Of a DNA stretch of 64,000 bases, positions 49,497 to 58,995 are shown in pieces. Source of the stretch: an uncultured Parabacteroides sp. (lineage in GTDB: Bacteria; Bacteroidota; Bacteroidia; Bacteroidales; Tannerellaceae); NCBI GenBank assembly GCA_934718155.1, contig CAKUZF010000001.1:76044-140043 (forward strand), written 5' to 3'. Positions within the stretch are counted from its first letter, which is position 1. Each line of letters opens with the position of its first letter. The position numbers were made by a program, and so were the translations under genes. The notes under the pieces are model-generated. The model was not told where the DNA came from. It made no database searches and saw only the letters and a list, made by a program, of their open reading frames with translations.

Positions 49497-52493
49497 ATGA
49501 GAAGAATACTGATTCCATTGTGCCTGGTTATAGGTAGCCATGTGGCAAACGGGCAGCGGGCTTATCAGACGGAGAGTCCCGACCGGCTGTTTGTCGAGGG
49601 TAAGGAAATGTTTAGCTTGAAGAATTATTCGGGCTGCATTGATAAGTTGACTGCCTACAAGCAGCAGTCAACGAATGCCGATCTGGTTCAGGAGGCTGAC
49701 TATATGATGGTTTGCGCTGCTTATGAGCAGGGACGTCCCAATGTGGCCGAGTTGTTGAAGAACTATCTGGAGGTTTATCCCTCTTCTCGCCATGCCGACG
49801 AGGTGGCTTTCCTGATAGGCTCTGCCCATTTTGGCGAAGGTGAGTATGAGCGGGCCATCTATTGGTTCAACCAATCGAACATCGACCTGTTGAGCCCCGA
49901 ACAGCAAGAGGCCTATTGCTTCCGCTTGGCTTATGCGTTGCTGCAGCAGGGCGACCAGGAGAAGGCGAGAGGCTATTTCGCCCGCATCGAGCAGGTCGGT
50001 AAGCGATATAAAGAGGCTGCTTCTTACTATGTGGCCTACATCGATTATGCCCGTGGTAGCTATCCGCAGGCCTTGCAGGCCTTTAATCGCTTGAAGGAGA
50101 ACCCCACCTATAAGGAGCAATCGCTCTATTACATCACGCAGATCTATTTCATACAGAACAAGTATAGCAAGGTGATCGACGAGGGAAAGCAGCTCTTGGC
50201 GGCCTATCCCAACAGTGCGAACAATGGCGAGGTCTATCGCATGATGGGCAACTCGGCTTACCATATGGGCGACGAGGCGCAGGCCATCAAATGGCTCGAC
50301 CAATACATGGCCACTACCGAGAAGCCGCTGCGAGGCGATCGCTATATCTTGGGCGTTTGCAGCTACAACAAGGGCGACTATGCGAAGGCGGTGAAGCAGT
50401 TGAGCCAAACCGTGAGGGCAAATGATGCTTTGTCGCAAAGCGCCAGCATGTATTTAGGCCAAAGTTATTTGAAGCTTGGGCAGAGCAATAATGCCCGCAT
50501 GTCTTTCGAATCGGCTGCTACGGCTTCGTTTGACAAGCAGGTGAAAGAGGCCGCTATGTACAACTATGCGCTGTTGGTGCATGAGACGGGTTTCACGGGC
50601 TTTGGAGAGTCGGTGCGTATCTTCGAAGACTTCTTGAACGACTTCCCAAATTCGCAATATGCCGACAAGGTGAACGACTACTTGGTCGAGACCTATCTCA
50701 CAACCAAGAACTACGAGTCGGCGCTTCGTTCGATCCAGAAGATCAACCAGCCGAGCCACAAGATACTGGAGGCTAAGCAGGATATCCTCTTCCAATTGGG
50801 CACACAGGCCTTCGCCAACGCGCAGATGGAGGAGGCGATCGACCGTTTCAGCCAGGCTATCGAGATGGGTGTTTATAAAGAGGAGGCACGCAATGAGGCT
50901 TACTTCTGGAGAGGTGAGTCTTACTATCGTTTGAACGACTATCGCCAGGCGATATCCGACTATCGCACTTATTTGAACAATACTCGTCAACGCAACACCG
51001 ACACTTACGCGTTGGCTCACTATAGCTTAGGATATAGCTACTTCAAGGAGAAGGATTACCCCGAGGCGCTCTCACGTTTCCGTCAGTACACCGACTTGGA
51101 GAGCAATCGTCAGTCGGCTTCCTATGCGGATGCGTTCAATCGCATAGGCGACTGCCTCTTCCACAACCGCCAGTTTGCGCAAGCCGAGGAGCAATATAGC
51201 AAGGCGGCGCAGATCTTGCCTTCAGCAGGCGACTATGCCCTTTATCAGAAGGGTTTCGTGATGGGCTTGCAGAAGGACTACCAAGGTAAGATCTCGATGA
51301 TGGATCGGTTGATCAGCGAGTATCCGAGCTCTTCCTATGTAGACGATGCTTTGTTTGAGAAGGGCCGCTCTTACGTGTTGCTCGATAACAATACGGCGGC
51401 TGCTCGCTCGTTCGAGCAGTTGATTAAACAGTATCCTGAGAGCGCGCTCTCGCGTAAGGCGGGCATTCAGCTGGGATTGATCTACTTCAACGATGGACGG
51501 ATGGATCAAGCCGCTGCGGCTTATAAGGCGGTGATCGATGCCTATCCAGGTAGCGACGAGGCGAAGGTGGCTTTGCAAGACCTAAAGTCGGTCTATGTGG
51601 AGCAGAACAATGTGAATGCCTATGCCGCTTATGTCAATTCGTTGGGCGGCAATGTCCATTTGGAAGTGAGCGAGCAGGATTCGTTGACCTATATTGCGGC
51701 GGAGAAGCTCTTTATGCGCGGCGACAACGCAGGCGCACGTCAGAGCCTGGAGAACTACCTGCAGCAGTATCCTTCGGGAGCCTTCAGCACGAACGCCCAT
51801 TATTATTTAGGAGCGATTGCCTTTGCCGAGAAGCAATATGCCACGGCTTTGCCCCACTTCGAGCAGGTGGTGAATTCGGGCGATCCTAAATTCATGGAGG
51901 AGTCGGTAGCTCGCACGGCAGAGATTCATTACTTGAACAAATCCTACAGCGAGGCGATGGGCTATTTCGAGAAGCTGCTGCTCGTGGCAGAGACCCCCGA
52001 GAACAAGGAGGCTGCCAAGTTGGGCACTATGCGTTGTGCCGAGCAAACCGGTCAATTGGCCGAGGCTGTGCAAGCGGCAACAGAGTTGCTGAAAGAGGCG
52101 AAGCTTTCGCCCGAGGTAGTCAGAGAGGCGCATTACGTGCGCGCAAAAGCCTATACGAGTTTGAACCAAGAGACTAAGGCACTGGCTGACTGGAAAGAGT
52201 TGAGCAAAGACACCCGCACGGCGCAGGGCGCAGAGGCGAAGTATCGCTTGGCACAACTCTATTACGACCAGAAGAAAGACTCCGAGGCGACGAAGGTCTT
52301 GGAAGACTTCGCGAAGAATGGAACGCCGCATCAGTATTGGCTGGCGCGAGGATTCATCCTTTGGGCCGACATCTTCATTCGTCAGGGAGATGAGGGGCAA
52401 GCGCGTGTCTATCTGAATAGTTTGCAAAACAACTATCAGGGAGATGCCGAGATTAATGCGATGATTGAAGACAGATTGGCAAAATTAAAGTAG
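49497..52493 (+). CDS. Exported tetratricopeptide repeat protein
   Basis: A 998-residue protein with a signal peptide (RRILIPLCLVIGSHVANGQ, about 20 residues) followed by tandem TPR units along most of its length. Examples are AFLIGSAHFGEGEYERAIYWFNQSN, AYFWRGESYYRLNDYRQAISDYRTYL, AHYSLGYSYFKEKDYPEALSRFRQYT and AHYYLGAIAFAEKQYATALPHFEQVV. The start at 49497 follows AAGGAGAG; the GTG at 49470 is rejected because it would precede the signal peptide by nine polar residues. It is 8 bases upstream of an outer-membrane barrel gene, so the two may form one complex. The function is unknown. Confidence 0.85.
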   Translation: MRRILIPLCLVIGSHVANGQRAYQTESPDRLFVEGKEMFSLKNYSGCIDKLTAYKQQSTNADLVQEADYMMVCAAYEQGRPNVAELLKNYLEVYPSSRHADEVAFLIGSAHFGEGEYERAIYWFNQSNIDLLSPEQQEAYCFRLAYALLQQGDQEKARGYFARIEQVGKRYKEAASYYVAYIDYARGSYPQALQAFNRLKENPTYKEQSLYYITQIYFIQNKYSKVIDEGKQLLAAYPNSANNGEVYRMMGNSAYHMGDEAQAIKWLDQYMATTEKPLRGDRYILGVCSYNKGDYAKAVKQLSQTVRANDALSQSASMYLGQSYLKLGQSNNARMSFESAATASFDKQVKEAAMYNYALLVHETGFTGFGESVRIFEDFLNDFPNSQYADKVNDYLVETYLTTKNYESALRSIQKINQPSHKILEAKQDILFQLGTQAFANAQMEEAIDRFSQAIEMGVYKEEARNEAYFWRGESYYRLNDYRQAISDYRTYLNNTRQRNTDTYALAHYSLGYSYFKEKDYPEALSRFRQYTDLESNRQSASYADAFNRIGDCLFHNRQFAQAEEQYSKAAQILPSAGDYALYQKGFVMGLQKDYQGKISMMDRLISEYPSSSYVDDALFEKGRSYVLLDNNTAAARSFEQLIKQYPESALSRKAGIQLGLIYFNDGRMDQAAAAYKAVIDAYPGSDEAKVALQDLKSVYVEQNNVNAYAAYVNSLGGNVHLEVSEQDSLTYIAAEKLFMRGDNAGARQSLENYLQQYPSGAFSTNAHYYLGAIAFAEKQYATALPHFEQVVNSGDPKFMEESVARTAEIHYLNKSYSEAMGYFEKLLLVAETPENKEAAKLGTMRCAEQTGQLAEAVQAATELLKEAKLSPEVVREAHYVRAKAYTSLNQETKALADWKELSKDTRTAQGAEAKYRLAQLYYDQKKDSEATKVLEDFAKNGTPHQYWLARGFILWADIFIRQGDEGQARVYLNSLQNNYQGDAEINAMIEDRLAKLK

Positions 52494-52500
52494 TTAGACG

Positions 52501-54297
52501 ATGAAGAAGACAAGATATAGCGTGAAGACTGTATGCCTATTGGCGATGTGTGGGGTTGCCCTCTTTGCCAACGCACAGGATGATAAGAAGAAGGAGCAGG
52601 ATCTGAACCGTCAGATGACGCTGGAGCGCGAGTATGATCCCTCTGTGCAGGATGCCAGCAAGGTGAACACCTTGCCCCAAGTGAAAGAGCCGGAGGTGCG
52701 CAAAATCCCTATCGACTATTCTGATTATACATTAGCCATGGATCCGGCTCAGCAGATCAGTGTGCTTCCCTCGGGCAACATCATGACCCAAATGGACTAC
52801 AACAAGCGCCGGGGCTATTTGCGCCTGGGTGCGGGTACGTATATGAATTTGAATGGCGACTTTGGCTATCATGCTTTGAGCACTGCCACGGATCAGTTGA
52901 GCATCGCTTTCTCGCATCGTTCGGCCAATGGCAATGTTAAGTACATCCAGCTGCCCGACGAGAAGGTGAAGGCCAAGATCAACGACAATTTAGGCGGCTT
53001 AAAATATGCGCATGCCTTCGAGAAAGCTTCGCTCAACGTCGGGTTGAACTATGGCTACTCTGCGTATAATTATTATGGTTTGAGCATGTGTTCCTTCTCC
53101 TCTTTGCCTATGCAGGATTTATTGAACAAGGCCGATCGAGAGACCAATCAAGTGAATCAAACGATAGCTGCCACTTTAGGTGTTGAGTCGAAAGAGGATG
53201 CCGATTTGGCCTACTTGGTCGATTTGGGCTTCGTTAACTTCTCGCGCAAGTATGGCATCTCGAAAGATACGGATGGACCTAAAGAGACCACCATCGAGGC
53301 GAAAGTGAATGTGAGCAAGCGCTTCAATGGCGATATGCGCTTTGGTTTAGAAGCATTGGTGGAGTATTTCAATTATAGTCTGCCAGCCGAGAAGGCCTTG
53401 CCCAATGGCGGACTTTATATCTGTGAGTTCGAGAACCATGCCGAGGTGGCGCTTCATCCCTATTATGAGGTGGAAGGCGAGAACTGGAAGGTGCGTTTAG
53501 GAGCGAATGTCATGCTGAAGACGGGCGACGAGAGCCTCTTTATGGCTACGCCGAATGTGGCAGCGAATTTCGAGGTTGCCGACAAGACCGAGCTTTATAT
53601 CAAGGCAAACGGAAAGCTCTATTCCAACAGTATGTATGAGATGTCTAAAATTAACCGCTATCTTCCGGCAGAGGAATTGACTCCCTCGCGCAATTGGTTG
53701 GATGGCGTGTTGGGCATCAAGAGCGGTGTGGCTCCAGGCTTTTGGTTCGATATCTTTGCGGGCTATAAGATGACGAGCGACGATGTGTTGTTTGTTCCCG
53801 GTCGCACTTTCGAAGAGGGAGGTTTCGGAAACTTCAGCGAGGCAATGTCCGGCATCAACACCAAACAGCTCTTTGTGGGCGCAAGCTTGAAATATAGCTA
53901 TCAACAGTTGTTTGAGCTGACGCTGAAAGGTCAGTATAACAACTGGAAGGCTGAATATGGCGACGAATGGATCGGTTTTTCAGATAGCTCATTGGAGCAT
54001 GCTTGGGGCAAACCCGAGATGGAGCTGAACGCAGGAGTCATGGTCCGTCCGATGGATAAGTTAGCTGTGGCGTTGGACTACTCCTTGGCGACAGGTCGCT
54101 ATACGCTGTTGGCAGGTGTTGACCTTTATAAAATGAACAACATCAACGAGTTGAACTTGACAGCTACCTATACGCTCAACGATACGTTTGGTTTTTATGC
54201 GAAGGTCAACAACCTGTTGTCGCAGAAGTATGAACTTTATTATGGCTATCCGATGCAACGCCTCAGTGCGCAAGTCGGTGTGAATATCAATTTCTAA
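52501..54297 (+). CDS. Outer-membrane beta-barrel protein (TonB-receptor-like, no plug)
   Basis: A 598-residue exported protein (signal peptide to about ANAQ, residue 25). A charged linker (DDKKKEQDLNRQMTLEREYDPSVQDASKVNTLPQVKEPEV) leads to a barrel of alternating strands ending in AQVGVNINF, an aromatic C-terminus. It resembles TonB-dependent receptors in the barrel, but no plug or carboxypeptidase-like domain is present. It forms a pair with the TPR gene upstream; ribF follows after 8 bases. The ligand is unknown. Confidence 0.8.
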   Translation: MKKTRYSVKTVCLLAMCGVALFANAQDDKKKEQDLNRQMTLEREYDPSVQDASKVNTLPQVKEPEVRKIPIDYSDYTLAMDPAQQISVLPSGNIMTQMDYNKRRGYLRLGAGTYMNLNGDFGYHALSTATDQLSIAFSHRSANGNVKYIQLPDEKVKAKINDNLGGLKYAHAFEKASLNVGLNYGYSAYNYYGLSMCSFSSLPMQDLLNKADRETNQVNQTIAATLGVESKEDADLAYLVDLGFVNFSRKYGISKDTDGPKETTIEAKVNVSKRFNGDMRFGLEALVEYFNYSLPAEKALPNGGLYICEFENHAEVALHPYYEVEGENWKVRLGANVMLKTGDESLFMATPNVAANFEVADKTELYIKANGKLYSNSMYEMSKINRYLPAEELTPSRNWLDGVLGIKSGVAPGFWFDIFAGYKMTSDDVLFVPGRTFEEGGFGNFSEAMSGINTKQLFVGASLKYSYQQLFELTLKGQYNNWKAEYGDEWIGFSDSSLEHAWGKPEMELNAGVMVRPMDKLAVALDYSLATGRYTLLAGVDLYKMNNINELNLTATYTLNDTFGFYAKVNNLLSQKYELYYGYPMQRLSAQVGVNINF

Positions 54298-54305
54298 ACG
54301 AATAG

Positions 54306-55241
54306 ATGAGAATCCTCAGAGATCCGAGTGAGATTGATTATAAAGGAATAGTAGCCACTATTGGCTTTTTTGATGGGGTGCACGTGGGGCATCGATATTT
54401 GATTGATGAGGTGAAGGCGGCTGCGGCTAAGCGAGGTTTGGCATCGGCCGTGATCACCTTTGCCACCCATCCCCGTGCGGTGGTGCACCCCGCTTTCCAG
54501 CCCCGTTTGCTCAATAGCTTTGCGGATAAGATGCGCTTATTGGGCGAGACAGGGATTGATTATGCCCTTGTACTCGACTTTACCGAGGCACTTTCCCTCC
54601 TAACGGCGGCGGAATTTTTGCGCCTTTTGGCTGCCCAATGGCAGGTGAAAGGCTTGCTGGTGGGCTACGACCATCATTTTGGTCATGATCGCGCAGGCGA
54701 TTTTTGCCATTATGTGCAAAGCGGGGCAGAATGTGGCATTGAAGTGATGAAAGCCTCAGCTTTCGATGAAGGAAAGACGAAGGTGAGCTCGTCGGAGATA
54801 CGCCGACTGTTGTTGAAGGGCGACGTAGAGCGAGCTGCGGAGTTGCTGTCTTATTCCTACCAACTAAGTGGACACATCGTAAGTGGCCATAAGGTAGGGC
54901 GCACACTGGGATTTCCCACAGCCAACATCTGCCCTGATGAGCCGCTGCAGCTGCTGCCTGCGGTTGGTGTATATGCGGTCTGGGTGGAATGGGCGGGGCA
55001 GCGCTTTAAAGGCATGCTTTATATCGGCAATCGCCCTACCCTCGACAATGGCGAGCAGCTCTCCATTGAGGTGAACATCTTGCATTTCTCGGGCGATATC
55101 TACGAAGATCCTATCCGGGTTTTCTTTGCCCATTTCGTGCGTGGAAACGTAAAGTTCAACTCCTTGTCTGAGCTTAAGGCTCAATTGAATCAAGATCGGC
55201 TGACGGTCGATCGGATCTTAAACGAAGAAAAAGAAGCATAG
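54306..55241 (+). CDS. ribF: Bifunctional riboflavin kinase / FAD synthetase
   Basis: A 311-residue RibF. The N-terminal nucleotidyltransferase domain has ATIGFFDGVHVGHRYLIDEV (FDGVHxGH motif) and EFLRLLAAQWQVKGLLVGYDHHFGHDRAGD. The C-terminal kinase domain, from about residue 190, has GRTLGFPTANICPDEPLQLLPAVGVYAVWV and GMLYIGNRPTLDNGEQLSIEVNILHFSGDIYE. It makes FMN and FAD from riboflavin and ATP in the cytosol. The position between an outer-membrane barrel and a peptidase gene does not suggest regulation. Confidence 0.97.
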   Translation: MRILRDPSEIDYKGIVATIGFFDGVHVGHRYLIDEVKAAAAKRGLASAVITFATHPRAVVHPAFQPRLLNSFADKMRLLGETGIDYALVLDFTEALSLLTAAEFLRLLAAQWQVKGLLVGYDHHFGHDRAGDFCHYVQSGAECGIEVMKASAFDEGKTKVSSSEIRRLLLKGDVERAAELLSYSYQLSGHIVSGHKVGRTLGFPTANICPDEPLQLLPAVGVYAVWVEWAGQRFKGMLYIGNRPTLDNGEQLSIEVNILHFSGDIYEDPIRVFFAHFVRGNVKFNSLSELKAQLNQDRLTVDRILNEEKEA

Positions 55242-55252
55242 ACGAATAAAGC

Positions 55253-56311
55253 ATGATGGAGCATTATTATGAAGCGATAGATAGACTGAAGGGGATGATT
55301 GCACGTCCGTCGTTCAGTCGTGAGGAGGTAGCCGTGGCCGACTTCTTGGAGGCACAATGGCGCGAGGCGGGTCACACGCTGTTTCGCAAGGGAAACAATC
55401 TTTGGATCATTGCCCCAGGCTTTGACTTTTCGAAGCCTACAGTTCTGCTCAACTCGCATATCGACACTGTGAAGCCAGCCGCAGGCTGGAGCCGCGATCC
55501 TTTCACTCCCGAGGAGGATGAGCAGGATCGCCTCTATGGTTTGGGCAGCAACGATGCCGGGGCCAGTGTGGTCTCGCTCTATGCGGCCTTTTGTCGGCTG
55601 ACGGAGCATGAACAGCCTTATAACCTGATCTTTCTGGCTTCGTGCGAAGAGGAGGTGTCGGGCAAGAACGGCATCGAAAGTGTGCTGCCCGAGCTGCCCC
55701 CTATCGCCTTCGCCATCGTGGGTGAGCCTACAGGGATGCGCCCGGCTGTGGCCGAGAAGGGGTTGATGGTGCTCGATTGTGTGGCTAAGGGAAAGGCTGG
55801 GCATGCGGCGCGTAATGAGGGCGTTAATGCCATTACCGAGGCCATGGCCGATATCGCTTGGTTCAGTGGTTACACTTTCCCGGAAGCGAGCGACTTCTTA
55901 GGCCCGGTAAAGATGACCGTTACGATTATTCACGCCGGCACGCAGCATAATGTCGTGCCCGATCGGTGTGAGTTTACTGTGGATATCCGCTCCAATGAAT
56001 GCTACACCAACGAGCAATTGTTTGAACTGATTCGCCAGCATGTGAAGTGCGAGGTGAAGGCTCGAAGTTTCCGTCTCAGCTCTTCACGCACTCCTTTGGA
56101 TCATCCTTTCGTTTGCCGGGCGGCATTAATGGGGCTTGAGCCTTTCGGCTCCCCTACTCTCAGCGATCAGGCATTGATGCGCTTCCCTTCGGTCAAGATT
56201 GGCCCTGGCGATTCGGCTCGCTCGCATTCGGCTGATGAATACATCTGTCTGCCTGAGATTCGCGAAGCAATAGACCTTTATGTGCGTTTGTTAGACGGCT
56301 TGCGCCTTTAA
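55253..56311 (+). CDS. M20 peptidase, ArgE-like N-acyl-ornithine deacylase
   Basis: A 352-residue zinc hydrolase. TVLLNSHIDTVKPAAGWSRDPF has the metal-binding HxD, YGLGSNDAGASVVSLYAAF has the bridging Asp, SCEEEVSGKNGIESVLP carries the catalytic EEE and the C-terminal PGDSARSHSADEYICLPEI has the last metal His. The shape fits ArgE-type enzymes; Bacteroides makes arginine through succinylated intermediates, so the substrate could be N-succinyl- or N-acetyl-ornithine. No other arg gene is in the window to settle it. It follows ribF by 11 bases. Confidence 0.85.
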   Translation: MMEHYYEAIDRLKGMIARPSFSREEVAVADFLEAQWREAGHTLFRKGNNLWIIAPGFDFSKPTVLLNSHIDTVKPAAGWSRDPFTPEEDEQDRLYGLGSNDAGASVVSLYAAFCRLTEHEQPYNLIFLASCEEEVSGKNGIESVLPELPPIAFAIVGEPTGMRPAVAEKGLMVLDCVAKGKAGHAARNEGVNAITEAMADIAWFSGYTFPEASDFLGPVKMTVTIIHAGTQHNVVPDRCEFTVDIRSNECYTNEQLFELIRQHVKCEVKARSFRLSSSRTPLDHPFVCRAALMGLEPFGSPTLSDQALMRFPSVKIGPGDSARSHSADEYICLPEIREAIDLYVRLLDGLRL

Positions 56312-56322
56312 TAGGAAGGCGT

Positions 56323-57522
56323 ATGCTGAAGAAGATCTTTGCGACAATCGGTACTCGCTACGTCATTGCCCTGTTCAACTTAGCGCTCATTTTTGTCAAC
56401 GCTCGGGTGCTGGGTATCGAAGGCGTAGGCTTAGTGGGACTGATTGTGGCCTCGATGAACTTGATCATGATCTTCAACGGCATCCTCTCTGGCAACACCT
56501 TGATTTATTTCATGCATCGCTATTCGATGCGGGCGGTTGTGCGGTTGGCCTACCTGTGGGTGCCTTTCGGCTCTTTCTTAGCCAGCGGATGCCTGGCGGC
56601 GATCGGTTTGTTGCCGGCGGGCTATGAGCTGTCTATTGCCCTGTTGGCTCTTTTGAATTCCTATGTCAATGCCAATGCCCGTTTTCTTTTGGGTAAAGAC
56701 GACATCGCAGGCTTCAACCTCACCTTCGCCTTGCAGGGAGGCCTGCTCTTCTTTGTCTTAATGGCCCTTTACTTCGGCCTTGGATGGTCGGCGGTTGGGG
56801 CATATGTAGCAGGCTTTTTTCTCACCAATGGCATTGCTTGGGCGGTCAGCGCCTATCGTCTTTGGCCCTATTTTCGTGAGGATAAGTCTGAAACTCAGTC
56901 GATTGGGACGCTGCGCTTGCTGCGTGAGATGTTTGCCTATGGCCTCTGGGCAGGGGCTGACAACCTGGCCGAGAATTGCACCACACGGCTCAACTACTTC
57001 CTTATCGAACGGTTTGGGGGCCTCGGTAGTGTGGGGCTTTTGGATGCGGGCACGAAGATTGCAGAAAGTGTTTGGCATATCAGCCGGAGCGTTAGTTTTA
57101 TAGCCTATGGAGAGGTGGCGAAGCGTACAGAAGCGGCTTCGCAGCGGCAGATTACTCGTCGCTTGCTCGGCCTCACCGCTTTGGCGTTGTTGCTTGTGAT
57201 GGGGGCTATACTCTGTGTCCCGGAATGGGTCTATACCGAATGGCTTTTCGGCGAATCGTTTGTAGGCATACGCCGGGTGATTGTCGGACTGTCGGTCGGT
57301 ATTGTAACGTTGGGCTGCAACAGCGTGTTGAGCCACTATTTCATTGGCAGTGGTCGTATCCGTTGGAGTGCGGCCAGCTCGGCTGTCGGTCTTATCACGC
57401 TTCTTTTAGCAGGTTCACTGCTGATTCCGTGCTATGGCGTGATTGGCTCGGCATGGACTACCAGCATTGCTTTTACCGCCATGCTGCTTTTCTCTTTGAT
57501 CGTATTTAGGGTGCAAAAGTAA
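56323..57522 (+). CDS. Polysaccharide flippase-like membrane protein
   Basis: A 399-residue integral membrane protein with about ten to twelve hydrophobic segments. Its start LKKIFATIGTRYVIALFNLALIFVNARVLGIEGVGLVGLIVASM is typical of O-antigen and teichoic-acid flippases of the MATE/Wzx superfamily. It lies 11 bases after the argE-like gene and away from the main glycan cluster. The substrate is not determinable. A weaker alternative is a lipid II flippase (MurJ-like), but length and starts argue against that. Confidence 0.75.
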   Translation: MLKKIFATIGTRYVIALFNLALIFVNARVLGIEGVGLVGLIVASMNLIMIFNGILSGNTLIYFMHRYSMRAVVRLAYLWVPFGSFLASGCLAAIGLLPAGYELSIALLALLNSYVNANARFLLGKDDIAGFNLTFALQGGLLFFVLMALYFGLGWSAVGAYVAGFFLTNGIAWAVSAYRLWPYFREDKSETQSIGTLRLLREMFAYGLWAGADNLAENCTTRLNYFLIERFGGLGSVGLLDAGTKIAESVWHISRSVSFIAYGEVAKRTEAASQRQITRRLLGLTALALLLVMGAILCVPEWVYTEWLFGESFVGIRRVIVGLSVGIVTLGCNSVLSHYFIGSGRIRWSAASSAVGLITLLLAGSLLIPCYGVIGSAWTTSIAFTAMLLFSLIVFRVQK

Positions 57523-57534
57523 ATCGGTTTGTGC

Positions 57535-57542
57535 TATCTTTG
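57535..57542 (+). promoter_or_regulatory. -7 promoter element for the carboxylesterase gene
   Basis: TATCTTTG fits TAnnTTTG exactly. It starts 12 bases after the flippase stop codon and lies about 33 bases upstream of the ATG at 57575. Confidence 0.5.
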
Positions 57543-57574
57543 CAGCAAAGTAGAATATTTAGACCATTTTTCCC

Positions 57575-58957
57575 ATGAAAAAAAGAATGAATCAGTTGAA
57601 GTATTGGCTTTGTGCCTGTGCGGCGGCATTGTCTCTGCAGGCGAAGGCCGACGAGCCTGTGCTGACGATATCGGGCGGCAAGGTGCAAGGTGTTGCGAGC
57701 GAGACGAAAGATGTGTTGGTGTATAAAGGGATTCCCTATGCAGCTCCCCCTGTGGGCGATCTGCGCTGGAAAGCGCCACAGCCAGTCATTCCCTGGATGG
57801 GCGTGTTGAAGGCCGACAAGTTCGGTGCAGCCTGTATTCAGGCCGATCAGGTGGAGACCCCCACTCCCGATGGACAGGTGAATTATTACAAGGAGTTTTA
57901 TACCGATGGCGATCCGGTGCGTAGCGAAGATTGCCTCTACTTGAATGTGTGGACCCCGGCTTCGGGCAAGGTTGAGGCAAAATTGCCCGTGGCAATCTGG
58001 ATACATGGCGGAGCGTTCGATCATGGCTATGGCTACGAGAAGGAGTTTGACGGCGAGGCTTATGCGAAGCGGGGCATCGTGCTGGTTACGATCAACTATC
58101 GCCTCGGCCTGTTGGGCTTCATCTCCCATCCGGCCTTGAGCCAGGAGAATGAACGGAAGGTGTCGGGCAATTATGGCCTGCTCGATCAGTTGGCGGCTAT
58201 TGAGTGGGTGCGTCAGAACATCAGTCAGTTTGGTGGCGATCCGCAGAACATCACCTGCTTTGGTCAGAGTGCGGGTGCGATGAGTGTACGCTGCCTTTCG
58301 GCCAGCCCGTTGGCCGAGGGCAAGTTTCAGCGCGCCATCATTCAGAGTGGTGGAGGCTTGGAGGGGATTGATCCGACCACAAGCTTGGCCGACGCAGAGA
58401 ACGAGGGCGTAGCGATCTTTGGGAATCGCACGGCGGAGGAGTTGCGTGCCTTGACCACCGACGAGATGCAGGCGATGTATGCCGGCTGGAGCAAGACACA
58501 GAAAGGCAGGCGTATGTTACAGCCTATCCTTGATGGTTATGTACTGACCGAGGGCTTTGCGGCAGCCACGAAGGCGGGCCATCTGCCCGAACGATCCTAT
58601 ATGCTGGGCGGGACAGAGCAAGATATGAGCATCTTTAAGACCAGTAAGAATCACGGCGACTTCTCGCTGGAGCGCATTAAGAAGGGGGCACAGCCTGCCT
58701 ATGTCTATCACTTTGCGCGCCAGTTGCCAGGCGATAACGCCGGGGCGTTTCATTCGTCAGAGCTGTGGTATATGTTTGGCACGTTGCGTCGGTGCTGGCG
58801 CCCGTTTACGTTGGCCGATGTCGAGCTGAGCGAGACGATGCTGGGCTACTGGACCAACTTTATGCGCACTGGCGACCCAAATGGGCGGGATTTGTCGCCT
58901 TGGGCCCCCTATACCGCAAAGACTCCTGAGATACACCTTTTTGATATAGCGAAATAA
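57575..58957 (+). CDS. Type B carboxylesterase, shortened lid region
   Basis: A 460-residue exported alpha/beta hydrolase with signal peptide (WLCACAAALSLQAKAD). IPYAAPPVGDLRWKAPQP, SEDCLYLNVWTP and WIHGGAF are family blocks; the nucleophile is Ser232 in ITCFGQSAGAMSV, the acid is Glu348 or Asp350 (LGGTEQDMSIF) and the histidine is His393 (GAFHSSELWYMFG). Only about 22 residues separate SIF from AYVYHF, where most type B esterases have about 60-100, so part of the lid or C-terminal half seems missing. The reading frame is intact. The substrate is unknown. Confidence 0.85.
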   Translation: MKKRMNQLKYWLCACAAALSLQAKADEPVLTISGGKVQGVASETKDVLVYKGIPYAAPPVGDLRWKAPQPVIPWMGVLKADKFGAACIQADQVETPTPDGQVNYYKEFYTDGDPVRSEDCLYLNVWTPASGKVEAKLPVAIWIHGGAFDHGYGYEKEFDGEAYAKRGIVLVTINYRLGLLGFISHPALSQENERKVSGNYGLLDQLAAIEWVRQNISQFGGDPQNITCFGQSAGAMSVRCLSASPLAEGKFQRAIIQSGGGLEGIDPTTSLADAENEGVAIFGNRTAEELRALTTDEMQAMYAGWSKTQKGRRMLQPILDGYVLTEGFAAATKAGHLPERSYMLGGTEQDMSIFKTSKNHGDFSLERIKKGAQPAYVYHFARQLPGDNAGAFHSSELWYMFGTLRRCWRPFTLADVELSETMLGYWTNFMRTGDPNGRDLSPWAPYTAKTPEIHLFDIAK

Positions 58958-58969
58958 TGCGTATCTTTA
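58940..58969 (+). promoter_or_regulatory. Probable promoter for parC
   Basis: TTTG at 58940-58943, 18-base spacer and TATCTTTA at 58962-58969, one base off TAnnTTTG. It overlaps the end of the carboxylesterase gene. The ATG at 58996 lies about 22 bases downstream of the expected start. Confidence 0.45.
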
Positions 58970-58995
58970 CCGCTCCAATTTAGCCAGCCAGCATT

